Shown piece after piece: positions 7,508 to 16,384 of a stretch of 64,000 nucleotides of DNA. The DNA comes from Clostridiales bacterium. Its GTDB lineage: Bacteria; Bacillota; Clostridia; Christensenellales; Aristaeellaceae. Below the pieces are notes generated by a model, which had not been told where the DNA came from, ran no database searches, and saw only the letters and a list, made by a program, of their open reading frames with translations. Numbering within the stretch: the first letter of the stretch is position 1; every line of letters begins with the position of its first letter. Made by a program: the position numbers and the translations under genes. The stretch is taken from assembly GCA_004555155.1 (NCBI GenBank), contig SFJH01000001.1:67493-131492 (forward strand), written 5' to 3'.

Positions 7508-8065
7508 ATGCACACGCTGATCCTCAACGGCTCTCCGCATCCGAAGGGCGACACAGCGCATCTGATCGCGGCGCTGCGCGCACAGCTGCAGGGCGCCGTC
7601 ACGCAGATCGACTGCTATCGCGCGGGAATTTCTCCCTGCGTGGACTGCCGCCGGTGCGTCAGCCAGCCCGGCTGCGCCATTCAGGACGGCATGCAGGAGC
7701 TCTACCCGATCATTGAACGCTGCGACGCGCTCGTCATCGCATCGCCGGTCTATTTTTCACTGCCCACGCCGCCGGTGCTCTCCGTCTGCAGCCGTCTGCA
7801 GACCTACTTCTGCGCCGCACACTTCCGGAAGCAGTCCTCCCCCATCCGCCCCAAGCGCGGCGGAATTCTTCTGACCGGCGGCGGCAGCGGCAGCGCCGTG
7901 CCCGCGGAAGAGACCGCGCGAAGACTGCTGAAGGCCATGAAGGCCAGCGCAATCGGGCCCGTGGCCGCCAGCCTGTCCACTGACCGCCTGCCCGCGCGGG
8001 ACGATCCCGGCGTCTCCGCGCAAATCTCTGCGCTGGCGGCCTTTCTCAACGGCGCTTGCGCATAG
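7508..8065 (+). CDS. Flavodoxin-fold NAD(P)H-dependent FMN reductase family
   Basis: This 185-residue protein is of the iron-sulfur flavoprotein / NADPH-dependent FMN reductase type. It opens with LILNGSPHPKGDTA (FMN phosphate loop) and has the CVDCRRC motif with a further Cys (CVSQPGCAIQD) near residues 38-53, seen in the related iron-sulfur flavoproteins. SPVYFSLPTPP contacts the flavin. The start at 7508 follows CAGGGAGG. The last third is shorter than in most relatives. The redox partner is unknown. Confidence 0.75.
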   Translation: MHTLILNGSPHPKGDTAHLIAALRAQLQGAVTQIDCYRAGISPCVDCRRCVSQPGCAIQDGMQELYPIIERCDALVIASPVYFSLPTPPVLSVCSRLQTYFCAAHFRKQSSPIRPKRGGILLTGGGSGSAVPAEETARRLLKAMKASAIGPVAASLSTDRLPARDDPGVSAQISALAAFLNGACA

Positions 8066-8082
8066 CTTAACCTTTTCAATGG

Positions 8083-8111
8083 TTGATTTCCGCAGGGGAT
8101 TGTGATACTAT
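8083..8111 (+). promoter_or_regulatory. Predicted promoter of nfnAB
   Basis: TTGATT (8083-8088), a 17-base spacer and TACTAT (8106-8111) lie about 75 bases before nfnA. Confidence 0.55.
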
Positions 8112-8186
8112 ATAAGATGGTAAGTTTGCGAGTCTTTCCGACATCAAGCATTTCGAACAACCAATCAAGCTGAGGAGATGGAATCC

Positions 8187-9029
8187 ATGTTCAAGATTCT
8201 CAAGAAGCAGCCTCTGAATTCAACCGTCACCAAGATGGTCATCGAGGCTCCGCTGATCGCTAAGAAGGCAAAGGCCGGTCAGTTCATCATCCTGCGCGCT
8301 TCCGAGGACGGCGAGCGCATCCCGCTGACCATTGCCGGCTATGACCGCGAGGCCGGCACCGTCGATATCATCTTCCAGATCGTCGGCGGCACCACCATGG
8401 AGCTCAACGCGCTCAACGAGGGCGATTTCCTGCCCGACTTCGTGGGACCGCTGGGCAAGGCCACCAAGGTGGACGGCATGAAGAAGGTCGCGATCGTGGG
8501 CGGCGGCGTCGGCTGCGCCATCGCGCTGCCCGTGGCCCAGGCCATGCACGCCAACGGCATCGAAGTGCACTCCATCGTCGGCTTCCGCACCAAGGATCTT
8601 GTAATCCTCGAGGACGAGTTCAACGCCTGCTCCGACAAGGTCTGCATGATGACCGACGACGGCTCCTACGGCACCAAGGGCCTGGTCACCAACGCCCTGG
8701 AGCAGCTGATCCAGGAAGGCAACGAATATGACGAGGTCATCGCCATCGGCCCGGTCATCATGATGAAGTTCGTCTGCCTGACCACCAAGAAGTACAACGT
8801 CAAGACCGTGATCTCCATGAACCCCATCATGATCGACGGCACCGGCATGTGCGGCGGCTGCCGCCTGACCGTGGGCGGCGAGACCAAGTTCGCCTGCGTG
8901 GACGGCCCCGAGTTCGACGGCCATCTGGTGGACTTCGACGAGGCCATGAGCCGCGGCGCGATGTATCGCGATTTCGAAGCCCATAAGCGCGATGAAATGT
9001 GCAACCTGCTGAAGAAGGAGGCCGAGTAA
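8187..9029 (+). CDS. nfnA: NfnA: NADH-dependent ferredoxin:NADP+ oxidoreductase, small subunit
   Basis: This 280-residue FAD and [2Fe-2S] subunit pairs with the next gene product to bifurcate electrons between NADPH and NADH plus ferredoxin. It has the flavin region PLTIAGYDRE, the nucleotide-binding VAIVGGGVGCAIALP and the cluster motif GMCGGCRLTVGGE with a fourth Cys in FACVDGPEFDGH. ATG 8187 is preferred over 8178, because AGGAG at 8173-8177 touches the latter but has 9-base spacing to the former. The gene is separated from nfnB by one base. The same family is often named sulfide dehydrogenase or glutamate synthase beta-like; pairing with CODH/ACS metabolism favours Nfn. Confidence 0.87.
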   Translation: MFKILKKQPLNSTVTKMVIEAPLIAKKAKAGQFIILRASEDGERIPLTIAGYDREAGTVDIIFQIVGGTTMELNALNEGDFLPDFVGPLGKATKVDGMKKVAIVGGGVGCAIALPVAQAMHANGIEVHSIVGFRTKDLVILEDEFNACSDKVCMMTDDGSYGTKGLVTNALEQLIQEGNEYDEVIAIGPVIMMKFVCLTTKKYNVKTVISMNPIMIDGTGMCGGCRLTVGGETKFACVDGPEFDGHLVDFDEAMSRGAMYRDFEAHKRDEMCNLLKKEAE

Positions 9030-9030
9030 A

Positions 9031-10452
9031 ATGGCACAGAAAAACATGAGCCTGACCAAGTGCCCCATGCCCTCCCTGGCGCCGGACTACCGCAACAAGG
9101 TGTTCGAGGAGGTCGCCACCGGCTACACCTATGAGATGGCCGTCGAGGAGGCGCGCCGCTGCCTGCACTGCAAGAACAAGCCCTGCGTCTCCGCCTGCCC
9201 CGTGAACATCGACATCCCCGCCTTCATCGAAAAGGTGGCCAACGAGGATATCGAGGGCGCTTTTGAGGTGCTGAACAAGCAGTCCTCCCTGCCCGCCGTC
9301 TGCGGCCGCGTCTGCCCGCAGGAGACCCAGTGCGAATCCAAGTGCGTGCGCGGCATCAAGGGCGAGCCCGTGGGCATCGGCCGTCTGGAGCGCTTCGTGG
9401 CCGACTGGCATCGCGAGCACTCCACCGAGGCGCCCAAGGCGCCCGAGTGCAACGGTCACAAGGTGGCCGTCATCGGCGCAGGCCCTGCCGGCCTGACCTG
9501 CGCGGGCGATCTGGCTCGCCTGGGCTACAAGGTCACCGTCTACGAGGCCCTGCACGTGGCCGGCGGCGTGCTGAGCTACGGCATTCCCGAGTTCCGTCTG
9601 CCCAAGGCCATCGTGAACAAGGAAGTCGACAACCTGAAGGCCATGGGCGTTGACATCATCACCGACGCCGTCATCGGCAAGGTGCTGACCATCGACGAGC
9701 TGTTCGAGGACGGCTTTGAGGCCGTGTTCATCGGCACCGGCGCGGGTCTGCCCCGCTTCATGGGTATCCCCGGCGAGAGCCTGAAGGGCGTCTATTCCGC
9801 CAACGAGTTCCTGACCCGCATCAATCTGATGAAGGCCTACAAGCCCGACAGCAAGACCCCCATCCGCCGCGGCAAGAACGTGGCCGTGGTCGGCGGCGGC
9901 AACGTGGCCATGGACGCGGCGCGCTGCGCCAAGCGTCTGGGCGCGGAGAACGTGTACATCGTCTACCGCCGCGGCATGCAGGAGCTGCCCGCCCGCCGCG
10001 AGGAGGTCGAGCACGCGCAGGAGGAGGGCATCATCTTCAAGACCCTCACCAACCCCGTCGAGGTGATCGGCTACAACAATCCCGACGACAAGCGCGATCC
10101 CCGCAACGGCGAGGTCATCGGCATGAAGTGCGTGGAGATGGAGCTGGGCGAACCCGATGCGTCCGGACGCCGCCGCCCGATCGTGAAGGAGGGCAGCGAG
10201 TTCACGCTGGATATCGACACCATGATCATGGCGCTGGGCACCAGCCCCAACCCGCTGATCCGCTCCACCACCCCCGGTCTGGACACCAACAAGCACGGCT
10301 GCATCGTAACCCAGGGTGAAAACGGCCTGACCAGCCGCGAAGGCGTGTACGCCGGCGGCGACGCCGTCACCGGCGCGGCCACCGTCATTCTCGCCATGGG
10401 TGCCGGCAAGAACGCCGCCGCCGCCATCGACGAGTATATCAAGAGCAAGTAA
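9031..10452 (+). CDS. nfnB: NfnB: NADPH-binding flavoprotein subunit
   Basis: This 473-residue protein resembles the glutamate synthase small subunit. It has an N-terminal two-cluster domain (CLHCKNKPCVSACPVNI and CGRVCPQETQCESKC), an FAD site (VAVIGAGPAGLTCAG) and an NADP site (NVAVVGGGNVAMDAARC). In NfnAB it reduces ferredoxin and NAD+ or the reverse, linking the redox pools used by the Wood-Ljungdahl pathway. It starts one base after the nfnA stop. A GltA function is possible, but no large glutamate synthase gene is present. Confidence 0.87.
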   Translation: MAQKNMSLTKCPMPSLAPDYRNKVFEEVATGYTYEMAVEEARRCLHCKNKPCVSACPVNIDIPAFIEKVANEDIEGAFEVLNKQSSLPAVCGRVCPQETQCESKCVRGIKGEPVGIGRLERFVADWHREHSTEAPKAPECNGHKVAVIGAGPAGLTCAGDLARLGYKVTVYEALHVAGGVLSYGIPEFRLPKAIVNKEVDNLKAMGVDIITDAVIGKVLTIDELFEDGFEAVFIGTGAGLPRFMGIPGESLKGVYSANEFLTRINLMKAYKPDSKTPIRRGKNVAVVGGGNVAMDAARCAKRLGAENVYIVYRRGMQELPARREEVEHAQEEGIIFKTLTNPVEVIGYNNPDDKRDPRNGEVIGMKCVEMELGEPDASGRRRPIVKEGSEFTLDIDTMIMALGTSPNPLIRSTTPGLDTNKHGCIVTQGENGLTSREGVYAGGDAVTGAATVILAMGAGKNAAAAIDEYIKSK

Positions 10453-10462
10453 ACCTCAAGTC

Positions 10463-10503
10463 ATCGGCCGACCGAAGCAAAAGCTCCGGCCGGCCGATTT
10501 TCT
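10463..10503 (+). terminator. Terminator after nfnAB
   Basis: ATCGGCCG pairs with CGGCCGAT and is followed by TTTTC. Confidence 0.75.
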
Positions 10504-10528
10504 GATTCTTTCCAGCAGCGCTTGCGAA

Positions 10529-10567
10529 AAAAGACCGGCCTTTGGCGTATGCCAAAGACCGGTCTTT
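10529..10567. terminator. Terminator of ldh-rex operon
   Basis: AAGACCGGCCTTTGGC and GCCAAAGACCGGTCTT form a long stem with a four-base loop, followed by T-rich sequence on the minus strand. It ends transcription of rex and may work both ways. Confidence 0.8.
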
Positions 10568-10573
10568 GCTGTT

Positions 10574-11215
10574 TCAGCTTTGCTTCTCCATGCTCACCGC
10601 CAGCAGCGCCAGCGACACGGCGAAGTCCTCGTGGCGAACCACCACATTGGCCGGCGCGCGCAGATGTGCAGGCGCAAAATTCAGAATTCCCCGAATTCCC
10701 GCCGCCACCATCCGGTCGCAGACCTCCTGCGCGCAAGGCGCCGGTACGGCGATGATGCCAATGCTGGTACCGTTTTTTTGAATGAATGAATACAGGTTGT
10801 TGATGTGATAGACCGTCTTGCCGTTGATCTCGCTGCCCACCACGCGGCTGTCCACGTCGAAGCCCGCGAGTATCTGCATGCCATAGTGCTCGAAGCCCTT
10901 GTAGCACATCAGCGCATGGCCGAGATTGCCCACGCCCACAAGCACTGCGGTGCTGCATTCTCCGCTGCCCAGCACCTCTGTGATGCGCTCGATCAGCTCT
11001 TCGCGGCGATGGCCCACGCGGGGCCGGCCGCTGGCAATGCAGGCCAGGTCTTTGCGCACCGTGATGGCGGACAGGTTCATCTCCTGGGCAATCACCGTAG
11101 AGGAAATGCGCTCGTACTCCGGCCCCGTCTTCATGCGCAGGAAATTCAGATAGCCCGGCAGCCGTTCCATCGTGGTTCTGGGGATCGGTCCGTGCGTTCT
11201 CTGATTCTCATCCAT
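10574..11215 (-). CDS. rex: Redox-sensing transcriptional repressor Rex
   Basis: This 213-residue repressor senses the NADH/NAD+ ratio. It has an N-terminal winged helix (ERLPGYLNFLR to SAITVRKDLACIA, about residues 17-65) and a Rossmann domain (VLVGVGNLGHALMCY). The usual HRREELIERI linker is present. It starts 23 bases after the stop of the lactate/malate dehydrogenase gene and forms an operon with it, which fits, since fermentative dehydrogenase genes are classical Rex targets. No clear TTGTTAA-N4-TTAACAA operator was seen at the operon promoter. Confidence 0.93.
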   Translation of the reverse strand: MDENQRTHGPIPRTTMERLPGYLNFLRMKTGPEYERISSTVIAQEMNLSAITVRKDLACIASGRPRVGHRREELIERITEVLGSGECSTAVLVGVGNLGHALMCYKGFEHYGMQILAGFDVDSRVVGSEINGKTVYHINNLYSFIQKNGTSIGIIAVPAPCAQEVCDRMVAAGIRGILNFAPAHLRAPANVVVRHEDFAVSLALLAVSMEKQS

Positions 11216-11238
11216 CTCAACAGCCTCACTTCAAAGCC

Positions 11239-12186
11239 TTAAAGGTTGATCTGCGCAATGACATTCTTCAGCATCTCAGCGCTGTGACGCAGCTTCTCCA
11301 CTTCCTCGTCGGTCATGTCCGGCAGCACCTTGCCCACGGAGCCCGCCGCATTGACGATGGTGGGGATGCTCAGGCAGCAATCCTCGATGCCGTATTCTCC
11401 ATGCATCATCGTGGAGACGGAGATAATGGCGTTGGCGTTGTCAAAGATACATTCGCAGATATGGCAGACAGACATGGCGATGGCATAGAACGTCGCGCCC
11501 TTGCGCTGAATGATCTTGCCGCCGGAGGTGCGCATGTAGCTCTCGATCTCCTCATAATTGAGATCGGCATTGATGAAGCCCTTGTCGCTGACGCAGTCCT
11601 TGAACTTCTCAATGGGCACATTGCAGACGCGGGCGGAGGACCACGGCACAAAGGAGCTGTCGCCGTGCTCGCCCAGCACATAGGCGTGCACGTTCTTCTG
11701 GCTGACGTTCATATATTCCGCAATGCGGGAGCGGAGGCGCGCGGTGTCCAGAAGCGTGCCGGTGCCGATGATGCGGTTTTCCGGAATATTGGTGACCTTG
11801 TTGAACACATAGGTCAGCACGTCCACAGGATTGCTGACAATGACGTACACCGCGTCCGGCGCGACCACGGAGATCTCCGCCGCAATGGACTTCATGATAT
11901 TGACGTTGGTCTGCGCCAGCTCCAGACGGGTCTGGCCCGGCTTGCGGCCGATGCCCGAAGTGATCACCACGATGTCGGAGCCCTTCGCGTCCTCATAGCG
12001 GCCCGCATAGATCTTGCAGGGATCGCAGAACGGAATGCCCTGGCGGATGTCCATCGCCTCGCCGAGCGCCTTCTTTTCGTTGATATCGATGATGACGATT
12101 TCGGCTGCAATGCCTTTCACCGCCATCATGAACGCAATGGTAGAGCCGACGCTGCCCGCACCAATCACAGTCACCTTGTTTGCCAT
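11239..12186 (-). CDS. L-lactate/malate dehydrogenase family protein
   Basis: This 315-residue NAD-dependent 2-hydroxyacid dehydrogenase starts at ATG 12186, behind GGAGG that overlaps an upstream in-frame ATG at 12201. It has the nucleotide motif VTVIGAGSVGS, catalytic Asp/His region GEHGDSSF and GTGTLLDTARLRS. At the specificity loop it reads IGRKPGQTR, with Arg81 where lactate dehydrogenases have Gln and malate dehydrogenases Arg. The remainder of the loop (KPGQTRLEL) resembles lactate dehydrogenase. Overall similarity favours an ldh label, but malate or a mixed substrate is plausible; a malic enzyme gene is also in the window. It is co-transcribed with rex. Confidence 0.85.
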   Translation of the reverse strand: MANKVTVIGAGSVGSTIAFMMAVKGIAAEIVIIDINEKKALGEAMDIRQGIPFCDPCKIYAGRYEDAKGSDIVVITSGIGRKPGQTRLELAQTNVNIMKSIAAEISVVAPDAVYVIVSNPVDVLTYVFNKVTNIPENRIIGTGTLLDTARLRSRIAEYMNVSQKNVHAYVLGEHGDSSFVPWSSARVCNVPIEKFKDCVSDKGFINADLNYEEIESYMRTSGGKIIQRKGATFYAIAMSVCHICECIFDNANAIISVSTMMHGEYGIEDCCLSIPTIVNAAGSVGKVLPDMTDEEVEKLRHSAEMLKNVIAQINL

Positions 12187-12248
12187 AGTATTTTCCTCCA
12201 TGTTCTCTCAATGTCTCCAGGATGAAAAATCGATATTTCTTTATCTAT

Positions 12249-12278
12249 ATAATACGACCATGTGTCCCGCGCTGTCAA
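12249..12278 (-). promoter_or_regulatory. Promoter of ldh-rex operon
   Basis: On the minus strand there is TTGACA (12273-12278), an 18-base spacer and TATTAT (12249-12254). Confidence 0.7.
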
Positions 12279-12355
12279 GCGCCTATACAAGAATTAACGA
12301 CCTCTTGATGAAAACGCGGGATGGCTTCCAATCCATGGAATTCGCCCGACCGCGC

Positions 12356-12384
12356 TTGACATCGCCCCAGTGAACGTATATAAT
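12356..12384 (+). promoter_or_regulatory. Promoter of small membrane protein gene
   Basis: Consensus TTGACA (12356-12361), a 17-base spacer and TATAAT (12379-12384) lie 33 bases before the start codon. Confidence 0.85.
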
Positions 12385-12416
12385 AAGGTTGTATTTTACA
12401 TTAAGGAGATTGAGCT

Positions 12417-12662
12417 ATGGGCACGATTTGCATTCTTCTGGGGCTCATCATTTTTCTGGGTTCCATCTTTCTCGGCTTTGCGGGCGCGTCTTCCTTCCTG
12501 AATTCCTCCCTCGCCATCACCTTCGGCATCACCGCCAGCGGTACGGAGACTTACGTCATCGTGGTCAGCATCTGCGCGTTTATTGGCCTTCTGATCTGCC
12601 TCAACCTGGTCATGCACGGTCTGACTTACAACAAGCTTTCCAAGCTCAATCGCCGCAAGTGA
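12417..12662 (+). CDS. Small membrane protein, unknown function
   Basis: This 81-residue protein has two hydrophobic segments (about residues 3-24 and 47-66) joined by a polar Ser/Thr-rich loop, and it ends in a basic tail (KLSKLNRRK). It is unrecognised. A consensus promoter and AAGGAG site show that it is really expressed. It sits just before tRNA-Leu and is likely monocistronic. Confidence 0.7.
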   Translation: MGTICILLGLIIFLGSIFLGFAGASSFLNSSLAITFGITASGTETYVIVVSICAFIGLLICLNLVMHGLTYNKLSKLNRRK

Positions 12663-12704
12663 CACGCTGACCACCGCCCCGGCCTCCAGCCGCGCGGCGG
12701 CTAT

Positions 12705-12790
12705 GCTGAAATGGCGAAATGGCAGACGCAGCGGACTTAAAATCCGCTGTCCGAGAGGGCGTGCGGGTTCGAGTCCCGCTTTCAGCACCA
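12705..12790 (+). tRNA. tRNA-Leu (anticodon TAA)
   Basis: This 86-base tRNA has acceptor GCTGAAA / TTTCAGC, a D arm with TGGCAGAC, anticodon loop CTTAAAA, a long variable arm (TGTCCGAGAGGGCGT), the T loop GGTTCGAGTCC and encoded CCA at 12788-12790. The long variable arm and TAA anticodon identify leucine. Confidence 0.97.
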
Positions 12791-12795
12791 CATCC

Positions 12796-12843
12796 GGACG
12801 TCGATTCTGATACAATGGGTATCATGATCGGCGTCCGTTTTTT
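12796..12843 (+). terminator. Terminator after tRNA-Leu
   Basis: GGACG / CGTCC encloses GATAC / GTATC, and the structure is followed by GTTTTTT. Confidence 0.75.
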
Positions 12844-13129
12844 CAGATGTTCCCCGTATGGAAAGAGCACAGAAATGCCATCTCACACAACAGGCTCTGC
12901 AGCAACTCGGAAACGGTCGCTGCAGAGCCTGTTTGTCTTTGGGGAGATACACATTCTAAGCAAAGGAACTGCGAAAGAGCGCATTGCGTTCGGAGAAGCC
13001 GCTCCTTTTATCGCAGATCGTATCCGAACAGGGCATCATGAACGGAATGAGACAAAAGGACGTCTGCCTGTGCGGGGATACAGGTTTCTAAGGAGCAGAC
13101 CCGCTGTCTGCAGCTTTCGGAGCATGCGG
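12844..13129. other. Gene-free stretch with one strong hairpin
   Basis: No gene is supported here. It holds a 15-base perfect stem (AACAGGCTCTGCAGC / GCTGCAGAGCCTGTT, 12889-12933) that looks like a terminator or part of an intergenic repeat. The rest shows no clear coding signal, RNA or promoter. Confidence 0.5.
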
Positions 13130-13561
13130 CTACTCCTTATAGGGGCAGCGGGTGCAGTCATTGCCTGTAAGAGGACAATGGTTGCAGTCGGGACCGTAAC
13201 TGACGGGAGTCCTTTGCATCTGGGATTTCTTATTCTTCTCTGGTTTTTCGGACAGCACCTGGCAGGCAGCAAAGCATCCTACTGCAATGAAAAGGGAAGC
13301 AAGCAGTGCCAACTGACCGGCGATCCTGCTGTCCGGAAGAGCCGCGCAAATCATCACCAGCACGGCCAATCCCAGAGATACAGAGCCCAGGATCGCGCCC
13401 CATTTGGCCCTGGACGCCTCCTTATTGCCGGAAGCTGCACCCTCCCATCTCTGGCATAGAATCGCCAAAGCCAGCGCCAGCACACCAGGGACAACAAAAA
13501 CACAAAGGGGCAGTGACAACATCCCGCAGATCAAGCTGAGCAATCCATACCGTTTCTTCAC
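13130..13561 (-). CDS. Hypothetical membrane protein with Cys-rich tail
   Basis: This 143-residue protein starts at GTG (13559-13561) behind GGCGGGGG. Three hydrophobic stretches (about residues 6-37, 52-74 and 82-101) resemble DUF4190-type small membrane proteins. The C-terminal 30 residues hold four Cys and a His (PDCNHCPLTGNDCTRCPYKE), a possible metal site facing the cytoplasm. Function is unknown. The gene stands alone. Confidence 0.65.
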   Translation of the reverse strand: MKKRYGLLSLICGMLSLPLCVFVVPGVLALALAILCQRWEGAASGNKEASRAKWGAILGSVSLGLAVLVMICAALPDSRIAGQLALLASLFIAVGCFAACQVLSEKPEKNKKSQMQRTPVSYGPDCNHCPLTGNDCTRCPYKE

Positions 13562-13629
13562 GATACCCCCGCCTTGTTCAACAAACTTGGTCTCAGAGCT
13601 CCTGATCGACGGATGGTTTCCAATTCTCT

Positions 13630-14979
13630 TCAGCGCCGCTCTGCGACAGCGGCACAGGTTTGGATGCCGTAATACGCAAATCCCCGGACAGCAGCTTCAT
13701 CGATCCGCTCTCCGCAGATCACAATCGGCACCGCAGGCGGACATCCGACGGACGCCGACGCCAGCACTCTCCCCTCGCTCCCGGACAACGGAATGCGCTC
13801 GGAGGGCGACAGCATCGCCTCGCGAATCGATAGCACCTTCTCCGGCAAGCGGAATTCCGGCGGCCGCTCCCCGATGGCGGGCCTTTGGCGGATCGCACAC
13901 ATCGCCTCGTGAAGGCGGCGCAGTCCCGCCTCGCCCGTCTCCGGCGTCAGCATCATGACCACGAAATCAGGATCGGCAAATTCGCACTCGATCCCCTGCG
14001 CCCGCAGCGCCTGCGCAAACGAATCGCCGCGATAGCCATAGGGCTTCACGGAGAGCGTGACCTTCAGCGGTTCATCCCCGCACATCACATATCCGCGCTT
14101 CGCCCACTCGGCCCGATATTCCCGCACCCGGGCAACGAATCCTGCGAGCCGCTCGCAATAGCCCTCGGCAAGATACCGATTGACTGCATCCAGCGATTGA
14201 AGAATCAGATAGGACGGGCTGGTGGAACCGAACAGCGTCAGCGCGTCCTTCGCCCAGTCGGAGAGCACCGGCGGCGCTTGATTCGAGATGTGCAGATAAG
14301 CGCCTCCGGTCAGCACCGGCAGCGTCTTGTGCGCGGAGGTGCAGCACAGGTCTGCGCCCAGATCGATTGCATGCCCGGATTCGGGCAGAAACTTCAGATA
14401 GGCGCCGTGCGCACCGTCCACCAGCAGCAGCGCGCCATGGCGATGGCAGACCTGCGCGATGGCGCGCAGATCAACCGTGTTGCCGAGATAGTCCGGGCTG
14501 GTGAGATAGACCGCAACAGGCTTCTCCGCCGCGGCGCTCAGCGCGGTCTCGAGCTCTGACGCCGTCAGCCGGCAGGCCAGATAGGATTCCTGGCGTTCGG
14601 AGCAGAGCCACATCACCTCGAAATCCAGCAGCGCGGCGGCGCTCAGGAACGTCTTGTGGACATTCCTTCCCGCGGCAATCAGCGGCCTTCTCCCCGTCCG
14701 CCCGGCATAGCGCACCGCAAGGCAGAGCATCGCGCGGATGCACTGGGACGATCCCTCCGTGGAATAGAAGGTCCTCGCTCCGAAGATCGCGCTGGCATTG
14801 GCTTCGCTCTGGCGGATGATGCCGTCCGCCTCGTAGAGGCTGTCCGCGCCGGCAACCTCAGTGATGTCCAGCGACTCCATGCCCAGCAGCGAAGCGCCCT
14901 TGTGTCCCGGCATGTGCAGGCGCAGCGTCCCGCTCTCGGCATAGCGCCGCACAAAGTCGCAGATGGGCGTTTCCATCAT
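13630..14979 (-). CDS. PLP-dependent Orn/Lys/Arg decarboxylase-family protein
   Basis: This 449-residue fold-type I PLP enzyme is of the SpeA/YaaO decarboxylase group. It has LRLHMPGHKG at the N terminus, FYSTEGSSQ, LLVDGAHGAY and the PLP lysine in TSAHKTLPVLTGGAY. The C-terminal domain is present but short, as in Gram-positive arginine/lysine decarboxylases. The ATG at 14979 overlaps the TGA of the SCIFF maturase gene (ATGATG), so the two are translationally coupled. The substrate cannot be told. Polyamine synthesis is the ordinary guess; a link to the SCIFF peptide is possible only from context. Confidence 0.82.
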   Translation of the reverse strand: MMETPICDFVRRYAESGTLRLHMPGHKGASLLGMESLDITEVAGADSLYEADGIIRQSEANASAIFGARTFYSTEGSSQCIRAMLCLAVRYAGRTGRRPLIAAGRNVHKTFLSAAALLDFEVMWLCSERQESYLACRLTASELETALSAAAEKPVAVYLTSPDYLGNTVDLRAIAQVCHRHGALLLVDGAHGAYLKFLPESGHAIDLGADLCCTSAHKTLPVLTGGAYLHISNQAPPVLSDWAKDALTLFGSTSPSYLILQSLDAVNRYLAEGYCERLAGFVARVREYRAEWAKRGYVMCGDEPLKVTLSVKPYGYRGDSFAQALRAQGIECEFADPDFVVMMLTPETGEAGLRRLHEAMCAIRQRPAIGERPPEFRLPEKVLSIREAMLSPSERIPLSGSEGRVLASASVGCPPAVPIVICGERIDEAAVRGFAYYGIQTCAAVAERR

Positions 14980-16358
14980 CGTCCGTTCAGCGCCCGGTCG
15001 ACGGCCACCATGATCGCGCACTCCATTCTCTTTCGGAAGAGGGTGCAGCCGTACTCATAGACGCCCGTGACGGAGCCCGTGGAGTGATACGCATTGGCCG
15101 CGCAGCCGCCGGAGCAGTAGAGGCGCGCCCAGCAGTCCCGGCACTCCGGGTGCGCATAGACATTGCAGGCCGCAAACTGGCTCTGCACCTCAGTATTGGT
15201 GACGCCTTCATAGATGTTGCCCAGGCGGAACTTCTCCTCGCCCACAAACTGATGGCAGGGATACAGGTCGCCCCAGGGGGTAACCGCCATGTACTCCGTG
15301 CCGGAGCCGCAGCCGGAGATGCGCTTGTAGATGCAGGGACCGCCGGTGAGATCGATCATATAGTGATAGAACGTGAAGGGCCGCCCCTCCCGGTCCCGCT
15401 CCAGCATCAGCTCGGCGAGCTTCTCGTACTGCTCCAGCACGACGGGCAGATCCTCCTGCGTGAGCTCCGAAGGATCTCCGGGCACAGAGACGACGGGTTC
15501 CATGCTCAGTTCGGTAAAGCCCAGATCCAGCATCTGCTGAATGTCCTTCAGAAAGTCGGGATTCGCATGCGTGAAGGTGCCGCGCATGTAGTAGTTCTTG
15601 CCTCCGCGCGCCTCCACCAGCTTCTGAAACTTGGGAACGATCCGATCCCAGCTTCCGTTTCCGGCGTAGTCCACGCGATAGCGGTCGTGGATCTCCTTGC
15701 GGCCGTCCAGGCTGAGAACGACGTTGCTCATCTCGCGGTTGGCGAAGTCAATCACATCGTCGTCAATCAGAACGCCATTGGTGGTCAGCGTGAAGCGGAA
15801 GTTCTTGTTGTGCTGCTTTTCAATGCTGCGGGCATAGGCAACCAGCTGCTTGACCACGTCAAAGTTCATCAGCGGTTCGCCGCCGAAGAAGTCCACCTCC
15901 AGGTTGCGGCGGTTCCCGGAATGCTCAATCAGAAAATCCAGTGCGCGCTTGCCGACCTCAAAGCTCATCACCGCGCGGTCGCCATGGTACTTGCCCTGGC
16001 TGGCGAAGCAATAGGCGCAGTTCAGGTTGCAGGTATGCGCCACATGCAGGCAGAGCGCCTTGACCACGCCGGCGGTCTTTTCCTTCAGATGTCCGGCCAT
16101 GGATTCAAAGGTATCCGGCGCAAAGAGTTTTCCGCTGTCGCGCAGGGCGGCGACCTGATCATAGCACTCTTCCAGATCCTGCGGCGCAATGTCCTCGCGA
16201 TCCCGGTACTTCTCCGCCACCGCCTTCAGCACGGTCCCGCGGTCGTTGTCTTCGAACATCGCGATGATGTCATAGGCCACCTCGTCCACGGCGTGAACCG
16301 AGCCCGAACAGACGTCCAGCACGATGTTGTATCCGCCCAGCTGATATTGATGAACCAT
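14976..16358 (-). CDS. scfB: SCIFF peptide thioether maturase (radical SAM/SPASM)
   Basis: This 460-residue enzyme installs a Cys-to-Thr thioether in the SCIFF peptide encoded just upstream. It has an N-terminal peptide-recognition region (about 1-95), the AdoMet cluster motif CX3CX2C at Cys110, Cys114 and Cys117 (CNLNCAYC), DFFGGEPLMNF, and a SPASM region with multiple Cys (CGSGTEYMAV, YPCHQF, CRDCWARLYCSGGC). The length matches characterised CteB-like enzymes. It lies 68 bases after scfA with a terminator hairpin between, so peptide transcripts probably exceed maturase transcripts. Confidence 0.95.
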   Translation of the reverse strand: MVHQYQLGGYNIVLDVCSGSVHAVDEVAYDIIAMFEDNDRGTVLKAVAEKYRDREDIAPQDLEECYDQVAALRDSGKLFAPDTFESMAGHLKEKTAGVVKALCLHVAHTCNLNCAYCFASQGKYHGDRAVMSFEVGKRALDFLIEHSGNRRNLEVDFFGGEPLMNFDVVKQLVAYARSIEKQHNKNFRFTLTTNGVLIDDDVIDFANREMSNVVLSLDGRKEIHDRYRVDYAGNGSWDRIVPKFQKLVEARGGKNYYMRGTFTHANPDFLKDIQQMLDLGFTELSMEPVVSVPGDPSELTQEDLPVVLEQYEKLAELMLERDREGRPFTFYHYMIDLTGGPCIYKRISGCGSGTEYMAVTPWGDLYPCHQFVGEEKFRLGNIYEGVTNTEVQSQFAACNVYAHPECRDCWARLYCSGGCAANAYHSTGSVTGVYEYGCTLFRKRMECAIMVAVDRALNGR

Positions 16359-16384
16359 AGAACTTATTTCTCCTTATTCCGTAT

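Noticed and set aside
9031..10452. Glutamate synthase small subunit GltD
   Set aside because: No large subunit gene is present, and pairing with an FAD/[2Fe-2S] subunit is the NfnAB arrangement.
12187..12416. Rex operator near the ldh promoter
   Set aside because: Only a TTAAC half-site is visible; no two-fold TTGTTAA-like site was found by eye.
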